Below are positions 22,980 to 30,861 of a stretch of 31,566 nt of DNA, one piece after another (positions within the stretch are counted from its first letter, which is position 1; each line of letters opens with the position of its first letter). This stretch comes from JBHJGU01 sp050331475. GTDB lineage: Bacteria; Pseudomonadota; Alphaproteobacteria; Caulobacterales; Maricaulaceae. The position numbers were made by a program, and so were the translations under genes. The stretch covers positions 1 through 31,566 of the forward strand of contig JBHJGU010000103.1 of NCBI GenBank assembly GCA_050331475.1, read 5' to 3'. The notes below the pieces were generated by a model. It saw only the letters and a list, made by a program, of their open reading frames with translations, had not been told where the DNA came from and did not search any database.

Positions 22980-23966
22980 TCAGCCGGTTCTGGAGGGCGT
23001 GGGCAAGCCCATCTGAGGTAAGTCTTTGAATGCGCTACGGCGATAGCGATAAAGTTCCGCCGGACGGCCTCCGGTGGCCGCGCGCATTTGGCCCGTGCCT
23101 TCCACCAGGCCGGCGCGCTCCAGGGCGCGCCGAAAGTTCTGCTTATGCAAGCAGCCGCCCAAAATGGCCTCCACCGTGTGTTGCAGCTCGGATAGCGTAA
23201 AGGTCTCTGGGACCAGGTCAAAAACGATCGGCCGGTACTTCAGCTTGCCGCGCACTCGGCCGATGGCGGTGGCGAGGATGCGCCGGTGGTCGGAGGCCAT
23301 CACCGCGCCTAAGCGAGGCTCCGCCGGGCCGCTGGGCGGCGGTAATCCGGCGCGCGCCCGGTCGCGGGAGGCTTCGGGCGCTAGCCCCGCTTCGTACAAC
23401 AATTCGTATCGGTCGAGCACGCGCTCCTCATTCCACGCCCGGCCGTCTTGGGCGAACAGCGCGCGCGCCCGGTCCCGGCGCGCCGCGCGCGCCCCTTGGG
23501 TCTGCGCCCGGTCGGCCCACGCCTCCAGACCCGGTGCGATCACCGTGTCGATCAAGTCAGGCCGGCCCTTGCGCCAATCCTCCCAGGGGAAAAACGTTCG
23601 CCACACCGCCCAGGTCGCGTTTTTAGGGGCGGCCGCCCCCTCCCGGCGGGTGAGCGCGAGATAGCCCACGGAAATCACGCGCGAGCGATCCGCGCCGAGC
23701 AACTCCGCCAAAGGCGCTTCACGGCCCTGATCGCCGAAGGTGTAGAGTTGTTCCACATAACCAAGCGGGAAATCGGTTTGCGCGCGCACCCAATCGCGTA
23801 GCCCAATTTCGAGGGTGCGGTGGTCGTCCGGCGCGAAGGGGCCGAAGGGTAAGGCCGGCGCCCCGCCGGCGTCGGCGTTCAGGGTCAACACCCACGGCTC
23901 GGCCTCGTCGGCGGCCAGAATGACCGCGTTCAGACCGATGACGATCGGGGCGTCGGTTTCAGCCAT
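22980..23966 (-). CDS. nadQ: NadQ-type NAD biosynthesis regulator (NUDIX-related, COG4111)
   Basis: 328 residues with two parts. The N-terminal half (PIVIGLNAVILAADEAEPWVLTL, GLRDWVRAQTDFPLGYVEQLYTFGD, VISVGYLALTR) resembles a Nudix-fold sensor domain without a recognisable catalytic Nudix box. The C-terminal part (FTLSELQHTVEAILGG, NFRRALERAGLVEGTG, GGRPAELYRYRRSAF) is a winged-helix DNA-binding domain. This layout is that of the alphaproteobacterial COG4111 regulators named NadQ, predicted repressors of nadABC. The gene lies immediately upstream of nadA, separated by the 216-base control region, and its start overlaps the tyrosine phosphatase gene by 8 bases. Autoregulation through the same operator is not visible, since the palindrome is downstream of this gene. 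Confidence 0.8.
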   Translation of the reverse strand: MAETDAPIVIGLNAVILAADEAEPWVLTLNADAGGAPALPFGPFAPDDHRTLEIGLRDWVRAQTDFPLGYVEQLYTFGDQGREAPLAELLGADRSRVISVGYLALTRREGAAAPKNATWAVWRTFFPWEDWRKGRPDLIDTVIAPGLEAWADRAQTQGARAARRDRARALFAQDGRAWNEERVLDRYELLYEAGLAPEASRDRARAGLPPPSGPAEPRLGAVMASDHRRILATAIGRVRGKLKYRPIVFDLVPETFTLSELQHTVEAILGGCLHKQNFRRALERAGLVEGTGQMRAATGGRPAELYRYRRSAFKDLPQMGLPTPSRTG

Positions 23967-24501
23967 CGCGGTCTTGGGGCTCCTCGATCACCGCGAGCGG
24001 CACTTCGTACGGCTCCGCCTCCACCTCCAGCCAGCTCTTTCCGGGGCCTATGGCGGCGACTGCGGCGCTCATTTGACCGTTGCGCCGCAGTTCCGCGTCC
24101 GCGAGCGCGACCAGCCGCGCATTGGGCCAAGCAAAGGGCGCGGCTTGGCGGATGGCTTGGGCGAAGACGAACGGGTCTGTCTCCGGCGAGCGGCGGCACG
24201 CGGCGATAAAGGCGGTCGCCGAGGAGCGGCTGATCCCGGCCCAGCAATGCACCACGAGGGGATCGCGCCGGTCCCACCGATCGATGAACGCCACTAGGCG
24301 CGCCACATGGCGCCGATCCGGGGGGGTCTCCCCCGGCCGCGGGGAGACCACGTCGTGCATCTCTAAGCGCAGATGGTTGTCCGCAGAAAACCCCGCCGGG
24401 GTGTCGATCATTGAGCCGGGGTCCAGCAGGCTGATCAAATGCGACGGACGGCGCTCCGCTAAGGTGTCGGGCAGCCGGGCCAGCGAGCTGACGATGATCA
24501 T
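23959..24501 (-). CDS. Tyrosine/dual-specificity phosphatase-like protein
   Basis: 180 residues. The phosphatase P-loop C-x5-R is C86-W-A-G-I-S-R92 (VVHCWAGISRSSATAF), the active site of cysteine-dependent phosphatases. A general-acid Asp may lie in the loop near residue 50. The ATG at 24501 overlaps the TGA of the upstream HD gene (ATGA), fixing the start, and the stop overlaps the nadQ start by 8 bases. This trio (HD hydrolase, phosphatase, NadQ) is, as I recall, repeatedly seen together in Alphaproteobacteria. Its substrate, protein or small molecule, is unknown. Confidence 0.8.
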   Translation of the reverse strand: MIIVSSLARLPDTLAERRPSHLISLLDPGSMIDTPAGFSADNHLRLEMHDVVSPRPGETPPDRRHVARLVAFIDRWDRRDPLVVHCWAGISRSSATAFIAACRRSPETDPFVFAQAIRQAAPFAWPNARLVALADAELRRNGQMSAAVAAIGPGKSWLEVEAEPYEVPLAVIEEPQDRDG

Positions 24502-25139
24502 GGGCGGGCTTCCTTGTCTTGGGCGGCCTTGACCGCGGCGGACAAAACCGCGAACCGGTGCAGGAACGCGGCTTGGGCGTCGCCGACGGACCAAGGCGTG
24601 ACGCGCAGGGCGAAATCCGGGGGCGGGGCGCCGAAAAATCGCCGGCCTTCGGCGTCGGTGAACCCCGCGATCTGGGTCGCTTCGAAATAGGCGCACGCGC
24701 GATCGGCTTTTTTGATCAGTTTTTTGAGCGGGTCTGGCGGATGCGGCGGTAAGCCGAAACGGATGTGGATCGCCGCCTCAAGCCGGTGTTCGAAGGCTTT
24801 GTAGTCGACGCCCAACGCCGCCTTAAACGGGCTGATCATATCGCCGATCACGTATTCCGCGGCGTCATGGAGCAAAGCGGCCAAGAGCCAGTCGGGCTCC
24901 GCTTCGGGTGCGCAAAACGCCACAATGTCGGTGACCACCAGCGAATGTTGCGCCACGGAAAACGCGTGCTCGCCCTCCGTTTGCCCATTCCAGCGCGCCA
25001 CCCGCGCCAAGCCGTGGGCGATGTCTTCGATCTCAATGTCCAGCGGGGAGGGATCGAGCAAATCTAGCCGGCGTCCGGACAGCATGCGCTGCCAAGCTCG
25101 CGGCGGGGGAGGCGTCGTGTTGTGTCGCGTGCGGGCCAT
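24498..25139 (-). CDS. HD-domain phosphohydrolase (YfbR-like)
   Basis: 213 residues. The metal-binding HD signature is visible: an upstream His in EHAFSVAQHS (H58 and H65), the H91-D92 doublet in LLAALLHDAAEYVIGD, and a distal Asp in KLIKKADRACAYFEA. This group resembles YfbR-type 5'-nucleotidases and other HD-family metal phosphohydrolases. It is the first gene of the minus-strand run leading to nadQ and nadABC, coupled to the phosphatase gene by a 4-base overlap. The substrate is unknown; a link to nucleotide or NAD-related metabolism is only suggested by position. It diverges from the universal stress gene across a 106-base gap. Confidence 0.85.
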   Translation of the reverse strand: MARTRHNTTPPPPRAWQRMLSGRRLDLLDPSPLDIEIEDIAHGLARVARWNGQTEGEHAFSVAQHSLVVTDIVAFCAPEAEPDWLLAALLHDAAEYVIGDMISPFKAALGVDYKAFEHRLEAAIHIRFGLPPHPPDPLKKLIKKADRACAYFEATQIAGFTDAEGRRFFGAPPPDFALRVTPWSVGDAQAAFLHRFAVLSAAVKAAQDKEARP

Positions 25140-25245
25140 CTCGCGCCTGGGCCGGCTGGGGTGTAAGCTTGTTCGCGTTGGTAGCGTGTTCGCGCCCGGA
25201 GGCCTAGGCCGAACCGGGGCCGCGAACGATTACAGGAGGGCGCCC

Positions 25246-26064
25246 ATGGCTCGAGAGATCATCGCCGCCGGTCTGTCCGGCGCGCCGGAGGACGCGCAAA
25301 CCCTCGCCGCGGCGAAACTGCTTGCCGGCGTCTTGGATGCGCGCGTGCGCGCGGCGCTGATGCTGCCGGAGCCGGAGGCGATTTTGCCCTGGGGCGGGCT
25401 GGACGCCGCTCCCGCCGTCGCCGCGCTGCAGGCGATCCGCGAGGGCAATGACGCTGCGCGTGAGCGGGCGCGCACGGGCTTTGCGGCGGCGCAACTTGGC
25501 GCGACCGCGGAGTTCTCCGAGTTTGTCGGCCTGCAGGCGGACGCGGTCGCCGCGCGTCGGGGGGCGGGGTTCATGGTGCTCGACGCGGCCTCGGCGTCGG
25601 GCCAAGGCAAGTTGCGCGACGCGTTTTCCGCGGCTCTTTTGAATGAAAGCTTGGCCGTGTTCATTCCGCGCGGTCCGATGGGCGATGCGCGGACGCTCGC
25701 GGTGGCGTGGGACGGTTCGCGGGAGAGCGTGCGGGCCTTACGCGCGGCGGGGCCGTTGTTTCGCCCAGGCGCCAAAGTCGGCGTCCTGCATTGCAGCGAG
25801 GCGCTGGACGCCTCCGCGCGACCCTGCGCGGCGCCGGAACCGGCGGCGGAGTGGATTGCGGCGCGCGGTGCGGCGGTGGAGATCATTGAGGTGGAGGCGG
25901 GGCGCGATCTTGGCGCGTCGCTTCTGCAGGCCGCCGAAGGTTTCGACGCGGAGGTTATGGTGGCGGGCGCGTTCGGTCAGTCGCGCTTGCGGGAGTTCGT
26001 CTTTGGCGGGGTGACGCGATCTTTGCTCAACGCGGACGCGCCGTCTTTGTTGATTGCGCATTAG
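25246..26064 (+). CDS. Universal stress protein (tandem UspA domains)
   Basis: 272 residues made of two UspA-like domains. The C-terminal one is clear: TLAVAWDGSRESVRALRAA starts it and VMVAGAFGQSRLREFVFGGVTRSLL (residues about 239-263) holds the G-x2-G-x9-G-type nucleotide-binding loop of ATP-binding members. The first half is more divergent. Such proteins help survival under stress, by mechanisms not fixed by sequence. The start ATG 25246 has a strong AGGAGGG Shine-Dalgarno; the open frame continues upstream to 24925 but that is antisense to the HD gene and was not used. The next gene follows after 10 bases, so these form a small operon. Confidence 0.9.
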   Translation: MAREIIAAGLSGAPEDAQTLAAAKLLAGVLDARVRAALMLPEPEAILPWGGLDAAPAVAALQAIREGNDAARERARTGFAAAQLGATAEFSEFVGLQADAVAARRGAGFMVLDAASASGQGKLRDAFSAALLNESLAVFIPRGPMGDARTLAVAWDGSRESVRALRAAGPLFRPGAKVGVLHCSEALDASARPCAAPEPAAEWIAARGAAVEIIEVEAGRDLGASLLQAAEGFDAEVMVAGAFGQSRLREFVFGGVTRSLLNADAPSLLIAH

Positions 26065-26074
26065 GGAGAGGACT

Positions 26075-26449
26075 ATGGCGCTTACGCAAATCGTCATGCG
26101 GCTGGGCCGCAATCCGGAGGCGGGCTATCCGGAGGGCGATGACAAGCACGGCTATGTGGTGGTCGCGCCCCTTAACGGGGACGGCCGCTTGGATGTGGAA
26201 CTTTGGCGCGCCCATCGCAAAAACTGCACGGTGTTGCGGTTTTCCCCTGATGACGACGAACGCGCGGACGGCTGGCTAACCCATCGCGGCGATCACTGGT
26301 TTTTCCACTATGACGAGGAACATGAAGGCCCTGACGAGCCGCTGTTTCGCCTCGGCGATCACACCTTGCGTGTGGGCGATTATCTCACCATACACGAGGC
26401 GGATGGCGACGCGCTGACTTACAAGATTACCGAGGCGAGGCGGGCATGA
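26075..26449 (+). CDS. Conserved protein of unknown function
   Basis: 124 residues from ATG 26075, preceded by GGAGAG. It is rich in charged and aromatic residues (HGYVVVAPLNGDGRLDVELWR, HWFFHYDEEHEGPDEPLFRLGDHTLRVGDYLTIHE) and looks like a small beta-rich cytosolic protein. No named domain or catalytic motif is recognised. It sits 10 bases after the universal stress protein gene and overlaps the ATG of the following GST gene by 4 bases (ATGA), so the three are one transcript. Confidence that it is a real gene is high because of this packing; its function is unknown. Confidence 0.8.
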   Translation: MALTQIVMRLGRNPEAGYPEGDDKHGYVVVAPLNGDGRLDVELWRAHRKNCTVLRFSPDDDERADGWLTHRGDHWFFHYDEEHEGPDEPLFRLGDHTLRVGDYLTIHEADGDALTYKITEARRA

Positions 26450-27078
26450 GCGATTTTACCCTTTACGGCGCACGCGGGGCGGGCTCGGCGGCCACTGAGA
26501 TGGCGCTGAACTGGGTGGGCGCGGATTACACCTTCGAGCCGTGCAATCCGTTCGATGCGACGGATCGCACGCGTCTTGAAGCGGTCAATCCCGTGGGGCA
26601 AATCCCCTGCTTGGTGACGCCTGAGGGCCATAAGATCACCGAAAGCGTGGCCACGATCTTCGCGCTCGCGGATCGCTATCCTGAAGCCGGGCTCGCGCCG
26701 AAAGACCCGGTCGTCCGGGAGGCGTTTTATCGCTGGTGCGTGTTCGTCACCGCCAATCTTTATACCGATCACCGCCTGTTTAATGGCGGGGAGCGCTATG
26801 TCGGCGGGGATAACGCCGTAGGCGATGTGATCAAAGCGCACGCGAAAACCCGCATCATTCAATGGTGGCGGGTGCTGGAGATGGAGCTGAGCTGGTCGCC
26901 CTTCGCGTTCGGGGCCGAACCCAGCGGGCTCGATCTGTTGATTGGTATGGTCAGCCATTGGCCGCCTTCGGGCCCAGAAGTGTTCGCGGATTACCCGAAA
27001 TTGGTCGCCATGCGCGATGCGCTCAAAACCCATCCGAAAGTCGCCAAAGGGTTTGCGCTGAATTATGGCGACGCATAA
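26446..27078 (+). CDS. Glutathione S-transferase family protein
   Basis: 210 residues. The N-terminal thioredoxin-like half has LYGARGAGSAATEMALNWVGADY (residues 5-27), then VNPVGQIPCLVTPEGHKITESVATIFALADRYPEAGL, which includes the cis-Pro and the glutathione-contacting E-S motif. The C-terminal half is helical, with SGLDLLIGMVSHWPP in the expected place of the N-capping box. Family members use glutathione for detoxification or dehalogenation; the substrate is unknown. The 4-base overlap with the preceding gene sets the start. It is the last gene before an AT-rich island on the opposite strand. Confidence 0.88.
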   Translation: MSDFTLYGARGAGSAATEMALNWVGADYTFEPCNPFDATDRTRLEAVNPVGQIPCLVTPEGHKITESVATIFALADRYPEAGLAPKDPVVREAFYRWCVFVTANLYTDHRLFNGGERYVGGDNAVGDVIKAHAKTRIIQWWRVLEMELSWSPFAFGAEPSGLDLLIGMVSHWPPSGPEVFADYPKLVAMRDALKTHPKVAKGFALNYGDA

Positions 27079-27090
27079 GTGTCTTATCAG

Positions 27091-27106
27091 CGAAGATTAT
27101 TCTTCG
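27091..27106. terminator. Hairpin between convergent GST and amidase genes
   Basis: CGAAGA (27091-27096), loop TTAT, TCTTCG (27101-27106) is a perfect stem 13 bases after the GST stop; it also covers the last codons of the amidase gene. A second small stem, ATAAG-TGT-CTTAT (27075-27087), precedes it. A T-rich stretch (GTGTTTTCTC) follows on the plus strand, so weak bidirectional termination is possible. Confidence 0.4.
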
Positions 27107-27825
27107 ATTAAGGGTGTTTTCTCAGGCAAATTTTGTGTTTCAGTGGAGTCTGGCTCCTCAGTCGGTTTTGGTTTTACAATAGAATTCGTTGCTTCAGTAG
27201 AGGAAGTTTCGTCAGACAATTGTTTTTGAAATCCCCGTCGCCTAGTCAACCATTTCTCGAATGCAAGGATAATTGCCTTTGCGAGTTCCTCTTTTTTCTC
27301 GACCGCAAGGGCCGCGTCGTTGGGTTCGTCACCGAAGAAGGGTTCAATAAGGATCGAAGGAATCGTCCGGACTTGACTAAGGCTCCTCCAGCCACGATCC
27401 CCACGACGTTCGATAAATTTTAAACCTCGGTCTTGCCGCCCTATTCTCTGGAAAACAGAGCTGATTTCAGACTGTACAAGTTCAGCAAGTTCTCTTTCGT
27501 TTGTCTCGACAATATCAGATTTGACGGATAACAAGGTTTCGGTGCCCCTGACTTGTTTATTAAAAGCATTGAAGTGCAACTCGATAATAGCGTCCGGCTC
27601 AGCCTTTAACGCTTTTTGATAAGCGATCTCAATACCCGCCCTGCCGCGCGACGGACGAAAAATTGTCAAAATTAGATGGCCCCGAGGCAGGCCAAACTTT
27701 GTAACGAGCTTGCTCAGTTCAGTATTAAAAACAAACTCGGTTTGATTGAGAGGTTTTGTACCCGCAGCACCTTGCTCATCGCTTGAATGTCCGACAATAA
27801 GAACAAGTCTCCCAAACATCTCCAT
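27097..27825 (-). CDS. N-acetylmuramoyl-L-alanine amidase-like protein (Amidase_3), AT-rich
   Basis: 242 residues from ATG 27825. The Zn-amidase residues are present: VGHSSDEQGAAG (H13), an acidic ligand (E30), ELHFNA (H84) and ILIEPFF with the catalytic Glu161, as in Amidase_3 enzymes that cut the sugar-peptide bond of peptidoglycan. There is no signal peptide, unlike most bacterial AmiA/C proteins. The last 40 or so residues (ETSSTEATNS, KPKPTEEPDSTETQN) are an acidic, Pro/Thr/Ser-rich and probably disordered tail. The gene and its flanks are about 40-45 percent GC by eye against about 65 percent around it, and codon use differs, so recent transfer (phage or mobile element) is likely. A TTG at 27837 could add four residues. 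Confidence 0.75.
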   Translation of the reverse strand: MEMFGRLVLIVGHSSDEQGAAGTKPLNQTEFVFNTELSKLVTKFGLPRGHLILTIFRPSRGRAGIEIAYQKALKAEPDAIIELHFNAFNKQVRGTETLLSVKSDIVETNERELAELVQSEISSVFQRIGRQDRGLKFIERRGDRGWRSLSQVRTIPSILIEPFFGDEPNDAALAVEKKEELAKAIILAFEKWLTRRRGFQKQLSDETSSTEATNSIVKPKPTEEPDSTETQNLPEKTPLIEE

Positions 27826-27902
27826 GGGATCGTCCAATATTCAAATTAAACACTCAACAACCTATGCTGCTATAGCCATTCGTGCAATGGGGGTGATTGA
27901 AA

Positions 27903-29045
27903 TTATCGTTTGCGCACGAACACGCTGCCTGAGGAATACCCGGCCCCGAACGAGCAGATCAAACCCACCTCGCCCGACGCGAAGTCTGCGGAATGCTTGT
28001 GAAACGCGATGATGGAGCCGGCCGATGAGGTATTGGCGTATTCATCAAGGATGGTCGGGGCTTCCGCATCCGCCACCTCTCGGCCCATGACCTTTTTGGC
28101 GATCAATTGGTTCATGTTCAGATTGGCCTGGTGGAGCCATAGCCGTTTAACATCGTCCGGCGTAAGGCCTAGATCGCCCATATGCTCCAAAATCATGCCG
28201 GCCACCAGCGGGGTGACTTCCTTGAACACTTTGCGGCCCTGCTGGACGAACAGCTTGTCGGTGTCCGGGGTGGTCATGGCGGAGGGGCCATCGCCGTCCT
28301 CCGTCTCCGCCCGGTTCAAAAAGCCGAAATTATTCCGAATATTGTTGGAGAATTGCGTTTTCAGCCGCGAGCCGATTACGGTCCAGCCGCCGGGGCCGGC
28401 GGTTTCTTCGCGCTCGACCAACACGGCCGTGGCCACATCACCGAAAATGAAATGGCTGTCCCGATCGCGGAAGTTCAAATGCCCGGTGCAGACTTCTGGG
28501 TTGCAGACCAGGATGGCGCGCGCATGCCCGGCTTGGACCATGTCGATCGCCGCGGTCAGACCAAAGGTCGCCGAACTGCACGCCACATTCATGTCGAATG
28601 CGAAGCCTTCCACGCCGAGCGCCTGTTGCACCTCAATCGCCATGGCCGGGTAGGCGCGTTGCATGTTCGAGGCGGCGACGATCACCGCGTCCACGTCCTG
28701 GGCGGTGCGGTCGGCGGCCTTAAGCGCGTCCTTCGCCGCCCAAACCGCCATTTCCGCGAGCAGGGAGATCTGGTCGTCGCCTCGCGCCTCTAACCGGGGC
28801 GCCATGCGGGCGATGTCCAAGACGCCCTCTTTGTCCATGGCGTAACGGGCCTTAATCCCGCTCGCCTTTTCGATGAAAGCGGCGGAGGACGGCGTTTTAG
28901 GCGCTACCGCGCCGTCCGCGATCGCCTCAGCATGCTCCGCATTCCATTGCTCCGCCCACGCATTATAGGCCGCGACGAGTTCGTCATTGGTGATGACGTG
29001 GGGCGGGGTGAACAGCCCCGTAGAGGTTAGGACGGCGCCGGTCAC
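27903..29045 (-). CDS. Beta-ketoacyl-ACP synthase III (FabH-like)
   Basis: 380-residue thiolase-fold enzyme with the KAS III catalytic triad: C156 (NVACSSATFG), H305 (LWLHQANLNMNQ) and N338 (DEYANTSSAGS). It condenses an acyl-CoA with malonyl-ACP to begin fatty acid chains, or a related head-group condensation. It is longer than classical FabH (about 320 residues) because of an extra N-terminal segment (AAYNAWAEQWNAEHAEAIADG), typical of a FabH-like subgroup in Alpha- and Gammaproteobacteria. The GTG at 29045 is chosen because VTGAVLTSTGLFTPPHVITN is the family start and GAGGA precedes it; a 29114 start would add 23 residues without similarity. It is monocistronic, with its own promoter. Confidence 0.88.
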   Translation of the reverse strand: MTGAVLTSTGLFTPPHVITNDELVAAYNAWAEQWNAEHAEAIADGAVAPKTPSSAAFIEKASGIKARYAMDKEGVLDIARMAPRLEARGDDQISLLAEMAVWAAKDALKAADRTAQDVDAVIVAASNMQRAYPAMAIEVQQALGVEGFAFDMNVACSSATFGLTAAIDMVQAGHARAILVCNPEVCTGHLNFRDRDSHFIFGDVATAVLVEREETAGPGGWTVIGSRLKTQFSNNIRNNFGFLNRAETEDGDGPSAMTTPDTDKLFVQQGRKVFKEVTPLVAGMILEHMGDLGLTPDDVKRLWLHQANLNMNQLIAKKVMGREVADAEAPTILDEYANTSSAGSIIAFHKHSADFASGEVGLICSFGAGYSSGSVFVRKR

Positions 29046-29105
29046 GGGAGCGATTTCCTCTTCGCGGTTGAAAGGTCTAGGCGTGAAAGCCCGTTGTAGG
29101 CTCCG

Positions 29106-29134
29106 TTTACACAAACGTCATCAAAAGATCGCAA
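29106..29134 (-). promoter_or_regulatory. Sigma-70-like promoter for the KAS III gene
   Basis: On the minus strand TTGCGA (29129-29134) and TGTAAA (29106-29111) are 17 bases apart, each matching four of six consensus positions. They lie 61 bases before the GTG start of the KAS III gene, in the 162-base gap after tag. Confidence 0.4.
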
Positions 29135-29207
29135 GCCGCGCTGCGCTGGTCGTTTGAGTGTGGACCTGGCGCCGCTGTGGGGCGGGTGGAGCCGAGCAGG
29201 ATCCCGC

Positions 29208-29783
29208 TCAGCCGAGGGCGCGCACGGACTCATACCGGTGGCAGCTGACGATATGGTCGTTGACCATGCCCATAGCTTGCATGAAAGCGTAAACGATGAC
29301 CGGGCCGCAGAACTTAAAGCCGCGCTTTTTCAAGTCTTTGGACAAGGCTTGGGAGATCGGCGTTTGCGTAGGCGCGTCTTTGATCGAGGCCCAGGCGTTC
29401 TGGATCGGCCGGCCATCCACAAACCCCCATAAATAGTCAGAAAACGAGCCGTTCTTGGCTTCCAACTCCAGAAAGGCGCGCGCATTGCCGATCGCCGCCG
29501 CGGTTTTGGACTTCGACCGGATCACGCCCGGGTCGTTCAGAATGCGCGCGGTCTCCGCCTCGCCATAAGCGGCGACCGTGACCGGATCAAAGCCGTCAAA
29601 GGCGGCCCGGATTGTGTCGCGCTTGCGCAGAATGGTGATCCAGGCGAGCCCGGCCTGCATGCCGTCAAGCACGAGCTTTTCATAAAGCGCTCGGCTGTCG
29701 CGCTCCGGCACGCCCCATTCTTCGTCATGATAAGCGCAATAAAGCGCGTCATCGGGCGGAACCCAATCGCATCGGCGGATCAT
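29208..29783 (-). CDS. tag: DNA-3-methyladenine glycosylase I
   Basis: 191 residues. Tag removes 3-methyladenine from alkylated DNA. Seen: RCDWVPPDDALYCAYHDEEWGVP (residues 4-26, with the zinc-binding Cys and His of the N-terminus), LDGMQAGLAWITILRKRDTIRAAFDGFDP (substrate pocket), GVIRSKSKTAAAIGNARAFLE, and the C-terminal HIVSCHRY that completes the zinc site. Length and start are standard. Asp replaces the Glu of the LEG motif, which I believe is common in Alphaproteobacteria. No SOS box is seen upstream. It reads alone between the LysR and KAS III genes. Confidence 0.95.
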   Translation of the reverse strand: MIRRCDWVPPDDALYCAYHDEEWGVPERDSRALYEKLVLDGMQAGLAWITILRKRDTIRAAFDGFDPVTVAAYGEAETARILNDPGVIRSKSKTAAAIGNARAFLELEAKNGSFSDYLWGFVDGRPIQNAWASIKDAPTQTPISQALSKDLKKRGFKFCGPVIVYAFMQAMGMVNDHIVSCHRYESVRALG

Positions 29784-29842
29784 GACGAACTCCTCTTTGG
29801 ATCGGCAAGGTTGCGGCGCTCGCGGATCATCAACCTAATCCG

Positions 29843-30745
29843 TTATTCGGACGCCGATAAACGAGACCCCACGGTATCGATGGTCAGATCCCGCAGCCAT
29901 CTGTGCCGCGCATCATGTCTATTTTTCTCATGCCAGCAGAGTTTCAGAATGGCTGGAGGAAAGGGCACGGGCGCTGAGGCGATTGAAAGCTCGTATCTTT
30001 CGGCGAAGTGACCCGCAATGAGGCGAGGCAAAGCGACCACGGCGTCAAGTGCGATGACCAATTCCGGAAGCGCGTCAAACCGCGACACCCGCGCGATCAC
30101 GTGGCGCTCCTGGCCTTCAGCGCGCAGGGCTTCGTCGGCATAGGCTGGCCGCTCATCTGCAAAGACTAGCGCGAGATGGCGCAATGAGGCGTATTCCTCC
30201 GCCGTTTTCGGGGGTCTGGCTCCCGCCTTCAACAACAGCACAAACTCAGCTTGATGCAGCACGCGCGCGCCAAACCCCGGCGGGGGTTGTCCCGCCACGG
30301 TGAGCGCGAGGTCGACGCGCCCGCTGGCGAGGTCGTCCCAAACGGTCATATGGCTGCAATCAATCGCCCGCAGCGTGATCTTTTGGGCTTGGTCCGTTAT
30401 CGCGCGGGCTAAGGTCGGCCAAAAGAGAATGCGCACGTCGTCGGCGAGGCCGAAAACGGCCTCCCCGACTTGCTCGCTGGGATCGAAGGTCGACGGCGCC
30501 AGCGCTGCGCGCAGGCGCGCTAACGGATCCCGGATGGCGTTCCACAGCACTTCAGCCCGCGCCGTGGGTGTGATCCCGGATGCGGTGCGTTCGAAGAGTT
30601 GGTCCCCGGTGATATCGCGCAGCCGCGCCACCGACTGACTGATCGACGGTTGCGACCGGCCAAGCCGTTCCCCGGCCTTTCGCAGGTTCCGTTCGATCAT
30701 GACGGCGTCAAACGTAATGAGCAGATTTAGATCAACGTCCTTCAT
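29843..30745 (-). CDS. LysR-family transcriptional regulator
   Basis: 300 residues. The N-terminal winged helix (residues about 4-62) reads LNLLITFDAVMIERNLRKAG, then LGRSQPSISQSVARLRDITGDQLFERTASGITPTARA, the typical LysR recognition helix and wing. The C-terminal part is a periplasmic-binding-like effector domain (VFGLADDVRILFWPTLAR, SGRVDLALTVAG). The effector is unknown. It is divergently transcribed from the MipA/OmpV gene with a 116-base shared control region containing a palindrome, the usual arrangement when a LysR protein regulates its neighbour. Confidence 0.9.
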   Translation of the reverse strand: MKDVDLNLLITFDAVMIERNLRKAGERLGRSQPSISQSVARLRDITGDQLFERTASGITPTARAEVLWNAIRDPLARLRAALAPSTFDPSEQVGEAVFGLADDVRILFWPTLARAITDQAQKITLRAIDCSHMTVWDDLASGRVDLALTVAGQPPPGFGARVLHQAEFVLLLKAGARPPKTAEEYASLRHLALVFADERPAYADEALRAEGQERHVIARVSRFDALPELVIALDAVVALPRLIAGHFAERYELSIASAPVPFPPAILKLCWHEKNRHDARHRWLRDLTIDTVGSRLSASE

Positions 30746-30767
30746 GATAAATCGTAATTATGAAGCC

Positions 30768-30786
30768 CCCAATTATCAGTATTGGG
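30768..30786. promoter_or_regulatory. Palindrome in the LysR/MipA divergent region
   Basis: CCCAAT-N7-ATTGGG is a perfect 6-base inverted repeat with a 7-base centre, located 22 bases from the lysR start and 75 bases from the mipA start. It is a candidate operator for the LysR protein, although it does not fit the T-N11-A consensus exactly. Confidence 0.45.
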
Positions 30787-30861
30787 ACAAATGAGCCGTG
30801 TCCACCATCTCGGTCTCGAACCTTTGGGGCAAGCCCCGTCGAGCCTGATGGAGACACAGAC

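Noticed and set aside
22961..22985. Hairpin GGCTGAA/TTCAGCC at the end of nadQ as a terminator.
   Set aside because: The stem overlaps the last codon of nadQ and there is no T-run after it on the minus strand; evidence for termination is too weak to list.
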